A stretch of DNA of 64,000 bases. It comes from Arthrobacter sp. FW306-2-2C-D06B. GTDB taxonomy: Bacteria; Actinomycetota; Actinomycetes; Actinomycetales; Micrococcaceae. Positions within the stretch are counted from its first letter, which is position 1; each line of letters begins with the position of its first letter. A program made the position numbers and the translations under genes. Shown here piece by piece: positions 44,536 through 54,272 of the stretch. The notes under the pieces were generated by a model. That model was given only the letters and a program-made list of their open reading frames with translations, was not told the origin of the DNA and did no database searches. The DNA lies in contig NZ_CP084560.1 in NCBI RefSeq assembly GCF_021789175.1, positions 2,108,001-2,172,000 of the forward strand, read 5' to 3'.

Positions 44536-46425
44536 ATGGCCAAAGCAGTAGGAATCGATCTCGGAACAACCAACTCGGTGATCGCCGTCTGGGAAGGCGG
44601 GGAGGCCCGGGTCATAGCCAATGCGGAAGGTGCCCGGACCACTCCGTCAGTTGTGGCGTACACCGACACCGGGGAGCGGCTTGTGGGGCAACTGGCCCGC
44701 AGGCAGGCGATTCTCAACCCCAAGGGAACCATCACGTCGGCCAAGCGGTTTATCGGCCGACACTATGACGAGATCACGGATGAGGCCAAGGCCGTGAGCT
44801 TCGACGTCGTAGCGGACGACAACGGGGTGGCGCGTTTCCAGGTTCAGGGCAAGAAAGTCGCACCCGAAGAGGTGAGCGCGCTCGTTCTCCGCAAGCTAGT
44901 GGACGACGCCGCGAAGCAGCTGGGCGAAAAGGTGACGGAGGCCGTCATCACGGTTCCCGCGTACTTCAACGACGCACAGCGCACCGCGACCAAGGACGCG
45001 GGCAGAATTGCGGGGCTCGAGGTCCTGCGCATCATCAACGAACCTACTGCAGCGGCCCTGGCCTACGGCATCGACAAACGTCAGCATGAGACGGTTTTGG
45101 TCTTCGACCTTGGCGGCGGAACCTTTGACGTGAGCCTGCTGGACGTGGGGGACGGCGTTGTGGAGGTCCGCTCCACGGCCGGTGACACGCACCTCGGCGG
45201 AGACGATTTTGACCGCCGCCTTGTGGACTACTTGGCCGAGGACTTCCAGAAGGAGGTGGGCATCGACCTCCGGTCCGACGCCCAGGCGCTGCAACGCCTG
45301 TTTGAGGCGGCCGAGAAAGCGAAGGTCGAACTGAGTTCTGTGACCCAGACCCAGGTCAACCTTCCCTTCATCACTGCCGACGCCACGGGGCCCAAGCATC
45401 TGACGGCCACTGTTCGGCGCTCCGTTTTTGAAGACATCACCCATGACCTGGTAGAGCGCACCATGGATCCGGTCAAGCAGGCGATGGCGGACGCCAAGGT
45501 TACCGCCGACGACATCGATGAAGTGATTTTGGTTGGCGGCTCCACTCGCATTCCCGCAGTACAGAACGTCGTCCGGCGCCTGACCGGCGGCAAAGATCCC
45601 AACATGAGCGTCAATCCAGACGAAGTCGTGGCTATCGGTGCGGCCATCCAGGCCGGCGTGCTTAAAGGAGAGGTCTCGGACGTCCTGCTACTAGACGTTG
45701 TGCCGCTTTCCCTCGGTGTCGAGACCCGCGGCGGCGTGATGACCAAAATCATCGAGCGCAACACGACCATCCCCGCAAGGCGCAGCGAAGTGTTCTCCAC
45801 CGCTGACGATAACCAGCCCGCCGTGGACGTGGTGGTCTTGCAGGGGGAGCGGGAACTGGCGGCGGATAACCGGGTGCTGGGCCGGTTCCAGCTGACCGAT
45901 ATCCGGCAGGCGCCTCGCGGGGAACCGCAGATCGAGGTCACGTTCGACGTGGACGCCAACGGCATTCTGAACGTCACCGCCCGCGACAAGGACACGGGCA
46001 AGGAACAAGGCATCACCATCAGCGAAGGCTCCAACCTCGACGCCAAGGAAGTCGAGCGCATGATTGCCGAGGCGGAGTCTCACCGAAGCGAGGACCTGCA
46101 GAACCGGGAGCGGATCGACACCCTCAACGAACTCGACGCGGTGGCCTATCGCGTTGAGCGGGCCGTCAATGAGCTTGGTGGCGCAGCCCCGGTGCATGAC
46201 AAAGCCCGGGCGGAACTGCTGATCGGCCAGGCACGGGACGCCGTCAGCAGCCAGGCGGACGTTGGCACCGCGAGGGAACTGATTTCCGAGCTTCAGCAGA
46301 TGCAGTCGGCGCTAAGTGCCTCCGCAGCCACTGCAGGGGCGGGCCAGGGGTCCGGAGCTCAGCCCGGTGCGTCCAACGATGCAGATGACGCTGACATTGT
46401 CGATGCAGAATTCGATCGTGGCTAG
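44536..46425 (+). CDS. dnaK: Chaperone DnaK (Hsp70)
   Basis: A 629-residue Hsp70: phosphate-1 motif [29 protein letters not shown] and a substrate-binding domain with the acidic C-terminal end [15 protein letters not shown]. It uses ATP to hold unfolded proteins in the cytosol. It leads a six-gene operon with grpE, cbpA-type dnaJ, cbpM, clpB and trxC, linked mostly by overlaps. Actinobacteria usually carry a main dnaK-grpE-dnaJ-hspR operon; the CbpA/CbpM/TrxC content here suggests this is an additional copy, which the window cannot prove. Confidence 0.95.
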   Translation: MAKAVGIDLGTTNSVIAVWEGGEARVIANAEGARTTPSVVAYTDTGERLVGQLARRQAILNPKGTITSAKRFIGRHYDEITDEAKAVSFDVVADDNGVARFQVQGKKVAPEEVSALVLRKLVDDAAKQLGEKVTEAVITVPAYFNDAQRTATKDAGRIAGLEVLRIINEPTAAALAYGIDKRQHETVLVFDLGGGTFDVSLLDVGDGVVEVRSTAGDTHLGGDDFDRRLVDYLAEDFQKEVGIDLRSDAQALQRLFEAAEKAKVELSSVTQTQVNLPFITADATGPKHLTATVRRSVFEDITHDLVERTMDPVKQAMADAKVTADDIDEVILVGGSTRIPAVQNVVRRLTGGKDPNMSVNPDEVVAIGAAIQAGVLKGEVSDVLLLDVVPLSLGVETRGGVMTKIIERNTTIPARRSEVFSTADDNQPAVDVVVLQGERELAADNRVLGRFQLTDIRQAPRGEPQIEVTFDVDANGILNVTARDKDTGKEQGITISEGSNLDAKEVERMIAEAESHRSEDLQNRERIDTLNELDAVAYRVERAVNELGGAAPVHDKARAELLIGQARDAVSSQADVGTARELISELQQMQSALSASAATAGAGQGSGAQPGASNDADDADIVDAEFDRG

Positions 46426-46433
46426 GAACGGCC

Positions 46434-46976
46434 ATGAGCGACCAGGCAGGGCGGGCCGGCCGGGCCAATCCGGAAAATGACGAGGCACGGGCCGCCGCAC
46501 CTGATGAAAGGGAAACCGAACCGGCTTCACAGGCGGACGCGCTGGCCAAAATGGAGGATCTGTGGCGCCGTGCGCTGGCTGACGCAGATAATGTTCGGAA
46601 GCGCGCCGCCCGGGACGGCGCACAGCTAAGGGCACAGGAGCGCGCAGCGGTCTCGTTGGCGTGGCTGCCCGTCTTGGACAATCTGGAATTGGCCCTAGCC
46701 CACGCCCCGTCTGCCGGGGACCCGCTCGTCGAAGGCATAGCCGCTATCCGTTCCCAAGCTATCGATACCCTGGCCCGCCTGGGCTACCCGCGGATCGACG
46801 TCGAGAATGTCCCCTTCGACCCGCGGATTCACGAGGTGGTCAGTGTGTCGGAAACGGACGAGGCGGCCCCCGGGACTGTGCTGACCGTGCTGCGCCCGGG
46901 CTACGGCGGCACGGACACCATCCTCAGGCCAGCCGCCGTCGTTGTGAGCCGGGCGGTGAACGCTGACCGTGGCTAG
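46434..46976 (+). CDS. grpE: GrpE nucleotide exchange factor
   Basis: The 180-residue protein has a disordered acidic N-terminus, a coiled coil (KMEDLWRRALADADNVRKRAARDGAQLRAQERAAVSLAWLPVLDNLELALAHA) and the beta-domain signature PFDPRIHEVVSVSETDEAAPGTVLTVLRPGY. It releases ADP from DnaK. It starts 8 bp after dnaK and overlaps the J-protein gene by 8 bp. Confidence 0.93.
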   Translation: MSDQAGRAGRANPENDEARAAAPDERETEPASQADALAKMEDLWRRALADADNVRKRAARDGAQLRAQERAAVSLAWLPVLDNLELALAHAPSAGDPLVEGIAAIRSQAIDTLARLGYPRIDVENVPFDPRIHEVVSVSETDEAAPGTVLTVLRPGYGGTDTILRPAAVVVSRAVNADRG

Positions 46977-47910
46977 GGACCCATATTCCGTTCTCGGCGT
47001 CTCCCGGACGGCGGACGCCGACCAGATCCAGCGCGCCTACCGCAAGCTGGCGCGAAAATATCATCCGGACGTCAATCGCGATCCGGACGCCGCCGACCGG
47101 TTCAAGGAAATCGGCGAGGCCTACAGCACCCTTTCGGATGCCGAAACGAAGGCCCGCTATGACCGATTCGGCGCCGATTACCGGCAGTACGCCGGCAGCG
47201 GAGCCGGTCCGGCTGGAGGAACTCCGCGATGGGGGTCCGGCGGCCCTCGACCAAGTCCGCCGTCGGGACGAGGCGGGTACGGCAACGTTGACCTCAATAT
47301 GGGCGGCGACCTCGATTGGGAGGATCTGCTCGGTGGCTGGCTCCGTCAGCAGGGGGCAGGCCCGGCGCAGGGATCGGACCACGAGGCCGAGCTTAGGCTG
47401 ACCCTCGAAGAAGCGATCCGCGGCGGACGGCGCACGGTCCGCCTGGCCCAGCCGGGTGGCGAAACCCGGAACTATGACGTCGACGTACCCGCCGGTGTGG
47501 TGGAAGGCCAGCGCATCCGCCTCGCGGGGGAGGGCGCCGGGGGCCGCGACGGCGGCCCGCCCGGGGATTTGTTCCTGACCGTACGCATCCAGCCGGACAC
47601 CAGATACCGCCTCAAGGGCCGGGACATCCATTTCGACCTTCCGGTCACGCCGTCGGAAGCCGCTCTCGGGGCCAAGATCAAGGTCAACGCGCCTGCGGGA
47701 CCGGTCACCATCACCGTTCCCGCAGGGTCTTCCAGCGGGCGCAGACTTCGGCTTCGCGGCCAGGGCGTGCCCGATCCGAAGGGCCACCCCGGGAATCTCT
47801 ACGCGGAGATCCGCGTCATGGTGCCCGCGCGACTGAGCAGTGAGGTGCGCAAGCTATACGAGCAGCTTGCCGCCGTGTCCGACTTTCACCCTCGGGAGGG
47901 AATTCTATGA
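46969..47910 (+). CDS. cbpA: CbpA-type J-domain co-chaperone (DnaJ without zinc finger)
   Basis: A 313-residue protein starting at GTG 46969. The J domain (DPYSVLGVSRTADADQIQRAYRKLARKYHPDVNRDPDAADRFKEIGEAYSTLSDAETKARYDRFG) has the HPD motif; a Gly-rich linker and the two C-terminal beta domains (RLTLEEAIRGGRRTVRLAQPGGE, FDLPVTPSEAALGAKIKVNAPAGPVTITVPAGSSSGRRLRLRGQG) follow. No CxxCxGxG zinc repeats occur, so it is CbpA-like. The next gene encodes the matching CbpM. Confidence 0.9.
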   Translation: MARDPYSVLGVSRTADADQIQRAYRKLARKYHPDVNRDPDAADRFKEIGEAYSTLSDAETKARYDRFGADYRQYAGSGAGPAGGTPRWGSGGPRPSPPSGRGGYGNVDLNMGGDLDWEDLLGGWLRQQGAGPAQGSDHEAELRLTLEEAIRGGRRTVRLAQPGGETRNYDVDVPAGVVEGQRIRLAGEGAGGRDGGPPGDLFLTVRIQPDTRYRLKGRDIHFDLPVTPSEAALGAKIKVNAPAGPVTITVPAGSSSGRRLRLRGQGVPDPKGHPGNLYAEIRVMVPARLSSEVRKLYEQLAAVSDFHPREGIL

Positions 47911-48221
47911 GCCGAGAATATCCGCTCGCCTATCCGTGGCGCCTGAATCTCGAGGCAGTGGCACGCAGCAGCGGCGTCCACCCCGACGTCGTCATGCGGT
48001 TCGTAGATCTGGACCTGATTCGGCCGCTGGGTGATGCGCCGGGCGGACCCTGGTTCAGCCCGAAGGCCCCGGAACTCATAGCGCGTGTCATGAGACTCCA
48101 TTCGGAGCTGTCGCTGAACTACGCGGCAATCCCGCTGGTACTCGATCTGTTGATGCGGGTTGACTCGCTTGAACGACGTTTGGTTGAAATCACGCAGGTC
48201 GAAGGGACTGCTTCACGATGA
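47907..48221 (+). CDS. cbpM: CbpM-like J-protein modulator (MerR-fold)
   Basis: The 104-residue protein ([80 protein letters not shown]) has a MerR-like helix-turn-helix and a helical tail, as in CbpM. CbpM binds the J domain of CbpA and restrains it. HspR, a related MerR repressor usually found after dnaJ, is the alternative; HspR has a clearer HTH (VYxISVAAxLxGMHPQTLR) that is not seen here. It overlaps both neighbours by 4 bp. Confidence 0.75.
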   Translation: MSREYPLAYPWRLNLEAVARSSGVHPDVVMRFVDLDLIRPLGDAPGGPWFSPKAPELIARVMRLHSELSLNYAAIPLVLDLLMRVDSLERRLVEITQVEGTASR

Positions 48222-50854
48222 ACATGGAGAGTTTGACGCAAAAATCGCAGGAGGCCTTGGCAGAGGCTCAACGGATAGCCGAACGCAATGGGCACACTGA
48301 GACCGATGGCGAACACCTGCTTCTGGCCCTGCTGGAGCAGGAAAATGGCCTTGTCCCGCGCCTGCTCACGGGCATGCAGGTGGATGTGGATGAGCTGAGG
48401 GCTGCCGTCGAAGCCGAGCTGAGGCGCAAGCCGAAGGTCACTGGCCCGGGGGCGGCCCCTGGCCAGGTGTATGTGAGCCGCAGGCTGGGCGCACTCTTGG
48501 ACGCCGCCGAACGTGAGGCCAAGCGACTCAAAGACGAGTATGTCTCGGTGGAGCACCTGTTCGTGGCCTTGGCGGAGGAGGGACGGTCGACTGCGGCCGG
48601 GAGGGTGCTGGCTGAACACCGGATCACCCGTGAGGCATTCCTGTCCGTCCTGACCCAGGTACGGGGAAATCAGCGCGTCACTTCGGCAACACCGGAGCAG
48701 ACTTACGAGGCGCTGGAGAAGTACGGCCGCGATCTGGTGGCGGACGCCCGCACCGGAAAGCTGGATCCGGTCATCGGCCGCGACGCGGAAATCCGGCGGG
48801 TCGTCCAGATACTTTCACGCAAGACTAAAAACAATCCGGTGCTCATCGGCGAGCCTGGAGTCGGCAAGACCGCCATTGTGGAGGGACTGGCCCAGCGGAT
48901 CGTCCGGCAGGATGTGCCGGAAGGGCTGAAGAACAAGACCATCTTCTCGCTCGACATGAGCGCGCTCGTGGCCGGTGCCAAGTACCGCGGCGAGTTCGAG
49001 GAGCGGCTGAAGGCGGTGCTGGCCGAGGTGCTGGCGGCAGAAGGCAGGATCCTGCTCTTCGTCGACGAGCTGCACACCGTTGTCGGAGCTGGCGCGTCCG
49101 AGGGGTCGATGGACGCCGGGAACATGCTGAAGCCAATGCTTGCTCGCGGGGAACTGCACATGATCGGCGCCACCACCCTCGACGAATACCGCAAACACAT
49201 TGAGTCGGATGCGGCTTTGGAACGCCGCTTCCAGCCAGTCACGGTTGACGAGCCCGACGTCGAGGATGCCATTTCGATTCTTCGCGGGCTGCGGGAGCGG
49301 CTTGAGGTCTTCCACGGCGTACGGATCCAGGACAGCGCCCTGGTGGCTGCGGCCACTCTTTCCCACCGGTACATCACTGATCGGTTCCTTCCGGACAAGG
49401 CCATTGACCTCGTGGATGAGGCGTGCGCCAGGCTGCGGACGGAAATTGATTCGATGCCGGCGGAACTCGATGAACTCACCCGGAAGGTCACGCGGCTCGA
49501 AATCGAGGAGGCGGCACTCTCCAAGGAGACCGATCCGGCCAGCAAGACCCGGCTCGAGGAGTTGCGGCGCGAATTGGCGGACCTGCGGGCCGATGCTGAT
49601 GCGAAAAGGGCCCAATGGGAAGCCGAGCGCCAAGCGATTCACAAACTGCAGGAAATCCGCAGCGAACTGGAGCGGGTGCGGCAGGACGCGGAGGAAGCCG
49701 AGCGGAACTATGACCTCAACCGGGCCGCGGAGCTCCGATACGGCAGGCTTGCCGACCTCGAACGGCGGCTGGCCGCCGAGGAGGAACGGCTGACCGCGAA
49801 ACAAGGTGAAAAACGCCTGCTCCGCGAGGTGGTGACGGAGGACGAGATCGCCGACATCGTCGCGGCCTGGACAGGTATACCGGTCGCACGGCTGAAGGAG
49901 GGCGAACGTGAAAAAGTCCTGCACATGGATGAAATCCTGCGCGCCCGCGTCGTGGGGCAAGAAGAAGCGATTAGCGCGGTGTCGGACGCCATCATCCGCG
50001 CCCGTTCCGGTATCCGCGATCCCCGCCGGCCCATCGGCTCCTTCATCTTTCTCGGCCCGACGGGCGTCGGGAAGACCGAGCTTGCAAAGGCTCTGGCTGC
50101 GGCGCTCTTCGACAGTGAGAACGCAATGATCCGGCTGGATATGAGTGAGTACCAGGAGCGCCACACCGTGAGCCGACTGCTGGGGGCGCCTCCTGGTTAC
50201 ATCGGTTATGACGAAGGAGGACAGCTCACGGAAGCGGTACGCCGGAAGCCGTACTCGGTGGTGCTGTTCGATGAGGTGGAAAAGGCCCATCCGGACATTT
50301 TCAACACGTTGCTGCAGGTGCTCGACGATGGAAGGATTACGGACTCGCAGGGCCGCACCGTCGATTTCCGCAACACCGTCATCATTATGACCTCCAATAT
50401 CGGCTCCCAGTATCTTCTGGAGGGTTCGGCCGAAGGCGGGGCGATCACCGAGGAGGCGCGCGGCAGGGTGATGAGTGAGCTCCGGGCGTACTTCCGTCCC
50501 GAGTTCCTCAACCGGGTGGACGATACGGTCCTGTTCGCGCCCTTGGGGCTGCCGCAAATCGAACGCATCGTTGATCTGCAGTTCCAGCAGCTGCGGCAGC
50601 GGCTGTCCGAGCAGCAAATAGAGCTGCACCTCAGCGAGGAGGCGCGCCTTCTGATAGCCGAACGCGGCTTTGATCCGGTCTACGGAGCTAGGCCTTTGCG
50701 CCGCTATATTTCCCATGTGGTGGAAACGCAGGTAGGCCGGGCCCTGCTGCGTGGCAGCATCGCGGAGGGAGGGGTGGTCACGGTGACTGCATCCGGAGGG
50801 GAATTAGTGGTTGACTACAGCACGATGGAGCTGGAAGGGGCCGGAGCCGCATGA
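48218..50854 (+). CDS. clpB: ATP-dependent disaggregase ClpB
   Basis: An 878-residue Hsp100 protein: N domain ([37 protein letters not shown]), first AAA module with Walker A GEPGVGKT (211-218) and ILLFVDELH, the long coiled-coil middle domain (about 410-530), second AAA module with Walker A GPTGVGKT and [11 protein letters not shown], and a C-terminal small domain. The middle domain identifies ClpB rather than ClpC. It works with DnaK-CbpA-GrpE to dissolve aggregates. 4-bp overlaps on both sides give tight coupling. Confidence 0.95.
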   Translation: MNMESLTQKSQEALAEAQRIAERNGHTETDGEHLLLALLEQENGLVPRLLTGMQVDVDELRAAVEAELRRKPKVTGPGAAPGQVYVSRRLGALLDAAEREAKRLKDEYVSVEHLFVALAEEGRSTAAGRVLAEHRITREAFLSVLTQVRGNQRVTSATPEQTYEALEKYGRDLVADARTGKLDPVIGRDAEIRRVVQILSRKTKNNPVLIGEPGVGKTAIVEGLAQRIVRQDVPEGLKNKTIFSLDMSALVAGAKYRGEFEERLKAVLAEVLAAEGRILLFVDELHTVVGAGASEGSMDAGNMLKPMLARGELHMIGATTLDEYRKHIESDAALERRFQPVTVDEPDVEDAISILRGLRERLEVFHGVRIQDSALVAAATLSHRYITDRFLPDKAIDLVDEACARLRTEIDSMPAELDELTRKVTRLEIEEAALSKETDPASKTRLEELRRELADLRADADAKRAQWEAERQAIHKLQEIRSELERVRQDAEEAERNYDLNRAAELRYGRLADLERRLAAEEERLTAKQGEKRLLREVVTEDEIADIVAAWTGIPVARLKEGEREKVLHMDEILRARVVGQEEAISAVSDAIIRARSGIRDPRRPIGSFIFLGPTGVGKTELAKALAAALFDSENAMIRLDMSEYQERHTVSRLLGAPPGYIGYDEGGQLTEAVRRKPYSVVLFDEVEKAHPDIFNTLLQVLDDGRITDSQGRTVDFRNTVIIMTSNIGSQYLLEGSAEGGAITEEARGRVMSELRAYFRPEFLNRVDDTVLFAPLGLPQIERIVDLQFQQLRQRLSEQQIELHLSEEARLLIAERGFDPVYGARPLRRYISHVVETQVGRALLRGSIAEGGVVTVTASGGELVVDYSTMELEGAGAA

Positions 50855-51279
50855 ACCAGGCCATCATCCAATGTCCGCATTGCGGCAAATCCAACCGCGT
50901 GCCGGCCGTCGCCGACGGCCGGCCACGCTGCGGGAGTTGCCATCGGGAGTTGCCTTGGGTTGTTGTGGCGGGCGACGACGACTTCGGCGAGATCGCGGAA
51001 CGGTCCGGCGTTCCGGTATTGGTGGACTTTTGGGCGGTGTGGTGCGGACCCTGCCGAATGGTGAGCCCCGTGCTGGACCAGTTGGCACACGAGCGCGCGG
51101 GGCAGATCAAACTTGTAAAGGTCGATGTGGACCACTCACCGCAACTCTCCGCCAGATTTGCCATTCAGGCAGTGCCAACGTTAATGATCATCGTGGACGG
51201 CAAGATCGTCGCGAGGCAGGCCGGCGCAGCTCCCGCCCCTGTGCTGAGGTCCTGGCTGGAGGGGGCACTCACGACGTGA
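50851..51279 (+). CDS. trxC: Thioredoxin 2 (zinc-ribbon thioredoxin)
   Basis: A 142-residue protein with an N-terminal zinc ribbon (Cys8, Cys11, Cys27, Cys30: CPHC ... CGSC) and a thioredoxin domain with active site WCGPC (64-68) and the cis-Pro segment AVPTLMII. It overlaps clpB by 4 bp. Placing a disulfide reductant in a disaggregase operon suggests handling of oxidatively aggregated proteins; that link is inference. A weak GC hairpin lies just after the stop. Confidence 0.92.
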   Translation: MNQAIIQCPHCGKSNRVPAVADGRPRCGSCHRELPWVVVAGDDDFGEIAERSGVPVLVDFWAVWCGPCRMVSPVLDQLAHERAGQIKLVKVDVDHSPQLSARFAIQAVPTLMIIVDGKIVARQAGAAPAPVLRSWLEGALTT

Positions 51280-51558
51280 TAAAAACAGCAGGCGGCGGTT
51301 TCCCGCCACCGTCCACACAGGCCCTGGGATCCCGGTCGCGTGCTCGCCGTGATTGGCAATGCGTGGGCATTATCGGGTGAGCAGGGCTCCGGGCTCGCTA
51401 ATGGGACCGGCGCGAAGAGGAAAGCGAGGCAGGCCGACGGGAGTCGACGAGGTTCGGGACGCCTCCGAAGGAGGCCAGAGTCCGGGAGGTCTCGACGAAC
51501 TCGCGTGCCAGCTTGTCGTTGACGTCAGTGCGCCAGGCGGCGTCGTATAGTAAGTAGG

Positions 51559-52173
51559 GTGACTAATACGATCAGCCCGTCCGAAGCATGGCATCGCCTA
51601 CGTGAAGGCAACGCGCGTTTCGTCTCCGGAGGCGCGCTTCACCCGAACCAGGGCGCGTCGCGGCGCAGCGAACTGGTGAACACCCAAAACCCCTTCGCGG
51701 TGATCTTCGGCTGCTCGGACTCCCGTCTCGCCGCGGAGATCATCTTCGACCTCGGCCTAGGTGACGCATTCGTGGTCCGCACGGCCGGCCATGTCCTCGA
51801 CGATGCGGTCCTGGGCTCCCTCGAGTACAGCGTTTCCATGCTCAATGTCCCGCTGATCGTTGTCCTGGGACACGACAGCTGCGGCGCCGTGACGGCCACC
51901 AAGGACGCAGTGGAGACCGGACAGATGCCTCCGCGCTTTATCCGGGATCTCGTCGAACGCATTACCCCCTCGGTGCTGACGTCGCTGCGGGAGGGTAAAG
52001 CGGAGGTCAACGACATGGTCGTCGAGCACGCCAAGCAGACCGTGGACCGGTTGCTGGAAAGCTCCCAGGTGATTGCCTCCGCTGTGAACGATTCCTCCAC
52101 CGCCGTGATCGCCGTTGCGTACCAACTCGAAGAAGGCCGCGCCCAGCTCATCTCGGAATCCAGCCTGGTCTAG
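51559..52173 (+). CDS. Beta-class carbonic anhydrase
   Basis: A 204-residue enzyme converting CO2 and bicarbonate. Zinc ligands and catalytic dyad: Cys52-Ser-Asp54-Ser-Arg56 (CSDSR), His105 and Cys108 (GHDSCGAV). It starts at GTG 51559. It lies 280 bp after trxC, so it may have its own promoter. Its 3' end carries a 17-bp tandem duplication spanning the stop codon. Confidence 0.93.
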   Translation: MTNTISPSEAWHRLREGNARFVSGGALHPNQGASRRSELVNTQNPFAVIFGCSDSRLAAEIIFDLGLGDAFVVRTAGHVLDDAVLGSLEYSVSMLNVPLIVVLGHDSCGAVTATKDAVETGQMPPRFIRDLVERITPSVLTSLREGKAEVNDMVVEHAKQTVDRLLESSQVIASAVNDSSTAVIAVAYQLEEGRAQLISESSLV

Positions 52174-52189
52174 AATCCAGCCTGGTCTA
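52156..52189 (+). repeat. 17-bp exact tandem duplication at the carbonic anhydrase stop
   Basis: GAATCCAGCCTGGTCTA occurs twice back to back; the first copy supplies the last codons and the TAG spans the junction. Loss of one unit would leave a different downstream end. Confidence 0.85.
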
Positions 52190-52240
52190 AAGGGAGGGGC
52201 ACCAGGCTGGCATCACTGCCCTCAACGACTACGCTGGCCG

Positions 52241-52260
52241 GGGCGCGTAGCTCAGTTGGC
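52241..52260 (+). repeat. tRNA 5'-end fragment
   Basis: GGGCGCGTAGCTCAGTTGGC matches the 5' acceptor strand and D-arm start of a tRNA, but the following sequence lacks anticodon and T arms. It is a tRNA remnant at the border of the fliG region. Confidence 0.6.
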
Positions 52261-52329
52261 AACCGTCCTGGTGCCTTTGCCAACTCCGGTGAGTCATTAG
52301 GGCGGAGCGTAGGAATATTCCGGGTGGAG

Positions 52330-53361
52330 TTAGTCGATGTAGTCCTCCTCGTCCGCGCGTCGTATAACCATGGTTCCGTTGGAGGTTTCCTCGCGGATGG
52401 AGCGCACGATCTGTGCCCGTGCCTCTTCGACTTGCGAGGCCCGCACGGGCCCCGAATTGGCCATTTCGAATTCCAGGATTTCTCTGTTCCGATCGGAGAT
52501 ATTGTTTCGGACGGCTTCAAGGACTACGGCCGCGGCGCCCTTGAGGGCGGTCGCCAGCAATTCCGGGCTGACGCCACGCAGGATCTGCTGGAGATCGCGC
52601 CGTTCGAGCCTGACGATGTCCTTGAACGTCAGCATTTGGGCGCGGACCTCGCCGGCGAGTTCGGAATCAAGGTTATCCAGCCCGTCCAGGACCGTACGCT
52701 CAGTCCGGGTATCAGAGCGGGTGAGGATGTCCACAAGTGGTTGGATGCCGCCGACGTTTTCGGTGGACTTTCCTGGCGATACCACCGAACCGGCGCGCTG
52801 TTTCAGGACTTCGGCCACGATGGACACGACTTCGGGTGCTACCGGCCCCATCGTGGCGATGCAGCGCGCCACTTCGCTGGCTTGCCCGTCGTCTAGGCCG
52901 GCCAGAACGGCTGAGGCCTTGCTGGGCCGCAGGTGCGCGAGGATCAGGGCCATGGTTTGTGAAAGCTCCCCGTCAACCAACGCCAATATTTGTTCGGGGG
53001 ACATGGGTTCGAGGAAGTCGAACGACTTTCCCGCCATGGTCGATGCAAGCCGGTCCAATAGGCCTGCGGCCTTGTCGGCGCCGAAGGATGCTTCCAGAAG
53101 CCCGGCAGCGAAGTCGCGTCCACCACGTGCCGTCCTTCGGCCGCTGGCGACATATTCATGGAACTCGTTGACCGCTGTGCTCGCCACGGAGGAAGAAACT
53201 CGGCGGAGCCGCACGATTTCTGCGGCGATTTCCTCGGCCTCGGACTCAGAAAACTGTGCAAACAGGGAAGCGGCGCTGGTAGGACTCAGCTGCATGAGAA
53301 CCACGGCAACTTTTTGCGCACCGCTCAAAGCCGGGACTGCTGGGGAGAGGCCAGTATTCAC
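52330..53361 (-). CDS. fliG: Flagellar motor switch protein FliG (orphan)
   Basis: A 343-residue protein with FliG's layout: N-terminal domain (LSGAQKVAVVLMQLSPTSAASLFAQFSESEAEEIAAEIVRL), middle domain (FDFLEPMSPEQILALVDGELSQTMALILAHLRPSKASAVLAGL) and C-terminal domain (DIVRLERRDLQQILRGVSPELLATALKGA ... ISDRN). The charged C-terminal residues that face the stator look plausible. FliG sits in the flagellar C ring. Start is GTG 53361 (a TTG 42 bp earlier is open). No other flagellar gene is in the window. Confidence 0.85.
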   Translation of the reverse strand: MNTGLSPAVPALSGAQKVAVVLMQLSPTSAASLFAQFSESEAEEIAAEIVRLRRVSSSVASTAVNEFHEYVASGRRTARGGRDFAAGLLEASFGADKAAGLLDRLASTMAGKSFDFLEPMSPEQILALVDGELSQTMALILAHLRPSKASAVLAGLDDGQASEVARCIATMGPVAPEVVSIVAEVLKQRAGSVVSPGKSTENVGGIQPLVDILTRSDTRTERTVLDGLDNLDSELAGEVRAQMLTFKDIVRLERRDLQQILRGVSPELLATALKGAAAVVLEAVRNNISDRNREILEFEMANSGPVRASQVEEARAQIVRSIREETSNGTMVIRRADEEDYID

Positions 53362-53403
53362 CTGAGCCACCCGCTCCGCAGAGGGGCGCGGTCTGGCGTG
53401 CAA

Positions 53404-53952
53404 TCCCCGGAGGACCCCATCGCAACGAATTCCACTTCAGTTTTCCAATCCACATTGCGCCCTGGATCGGGAGGGCGCCGTTGAGCGAGGGCCGAAGAGC
53501 CGGTCGGGGTAGGGCTGGCGTTCATTTCACTATTCAAACTCAGGGTTCTGTTTTGGGCGATCAGTCCTGCCCAATTCGCTCCTTTGTGCACGCATTGGTC
53601 GAGTTATCGCCTAAGTCTGCACGGAATGGACCTCCTGGCCAGGTTCACCGAACGTAGCCGGCCGTAGGATTTGCTACGAAGCTGATCTTCAGAGCCCCCA
53701 AAACGGATGGAAACGGGAATCGTTGCACTTCCTCGGGTTCACGTGGAATCCGATCTATGAGTGTTCTGAATACAGGCTCGACCGATAACAGTTTTTAGGT
53801 GTCATCGGCCCCTTCCGGGCAGCACTGCCCCGGATACGGAGAGCCCTCGAAACCACGCAAATTTGTTGAAGCCCAACTTGGGTGCCGGAATCCAGTCGAG
53901 AGAGCGGTACGACGGGCGGATCCCAAGAACCAGAGAAAGCAGGAACGGCAGA
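53404..53952. other. 550-bp gap upstream of fliG, no gene seen
   Basis: Frames here are short and unassignable; there is no fliF end next to fliG, as expected in a normal flagellar operon. It may contain divergent promoters for fliG and the small gene at 53953. Confidence 0.4.
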
Positions 53953-54198
53953 GTGATCACGACGACCGAGACCGGGCGTATTTATCGCGTCACGGGAGAC
54001 AAGGTTCGTATCGTAAACGCGGACCTGAACGCTGCCGTCGAGTTAACCCAACAACGCGCCATAGGGGAGGGCAAGCATGGTGTCCTCGTGGAGCACGATA
54101 GTGACGCCGTGCAGGAGGGATGCGGCACCGGAGGCAGGCAGCGCCTCGGTACGACAAATTTTGGTCGAATCAGGAATCAACTCCGGAAGGAGCGCTGA
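53953..54198 (+). CDS. Small uncharacterised protein (81 residues)
   Basis: GTG 53953 follows AGGAACGGCAGA. The product VITTTETGRIYRVTGDKVRIVNADLNAAVELTQQRAIGEGKHGVLVEHDSD has a compact beta-rich N-terminal half and a basic C-terminal tail. I recognise no family. It overlaps no gene and precedes the EAL gene by 65 bp. Confidence 0.4.
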   Translation: MITTTETGRIYRVTGDKVRIVNADLNAAVELTQQRAIGEGKHGVLVEHDSDAVQEGCGTGGRQRLGTTNFGRIRNQLRKER

Positions 54199-54232
54199 CA
54201 TGCCGTCATCAGTCGGCCACGGAGCCGCCCGG

Positions 54233-54272
54233 ACGGTGCGTTGATGCGGAAGACGGTGCGTTGATGCGGAAG
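54233..54272 (+). repeat. 20-bp exact tandem duplication carrying the EAL gene's start codon
   Basis: ACGGTGCGTTGATGCGGAAG is repeated twice without a gap. Each unit contains ATGCGGAAG. The first ATG (54244) opens only a 6-codon frame; the second (54264) opens the EAL protein. Because 20 is not a multiple of 3, copy number sets which start is usable. Confidence 0.8.

Noticed and set aside
48815..50716. 633-codon minus-strand frame opposite clpB
   Set aside because: It mirrors clpB codons; the product has no domain, while clpB has full family motifs on the other strand.
50851..51558. Riboswitch or RNA gene between trxC and the carbonic anhydrase
   Set aside because: Only a weak GC hairpin after trxC is visible; no conserved riboswitch-like core can be pointed out.
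52241..52320. Complete tRNA after the carbonic anhydrase gene
   Set aside because: The 5' end looks right, but after TTGGC the sequence forms no anticodon or T arm.
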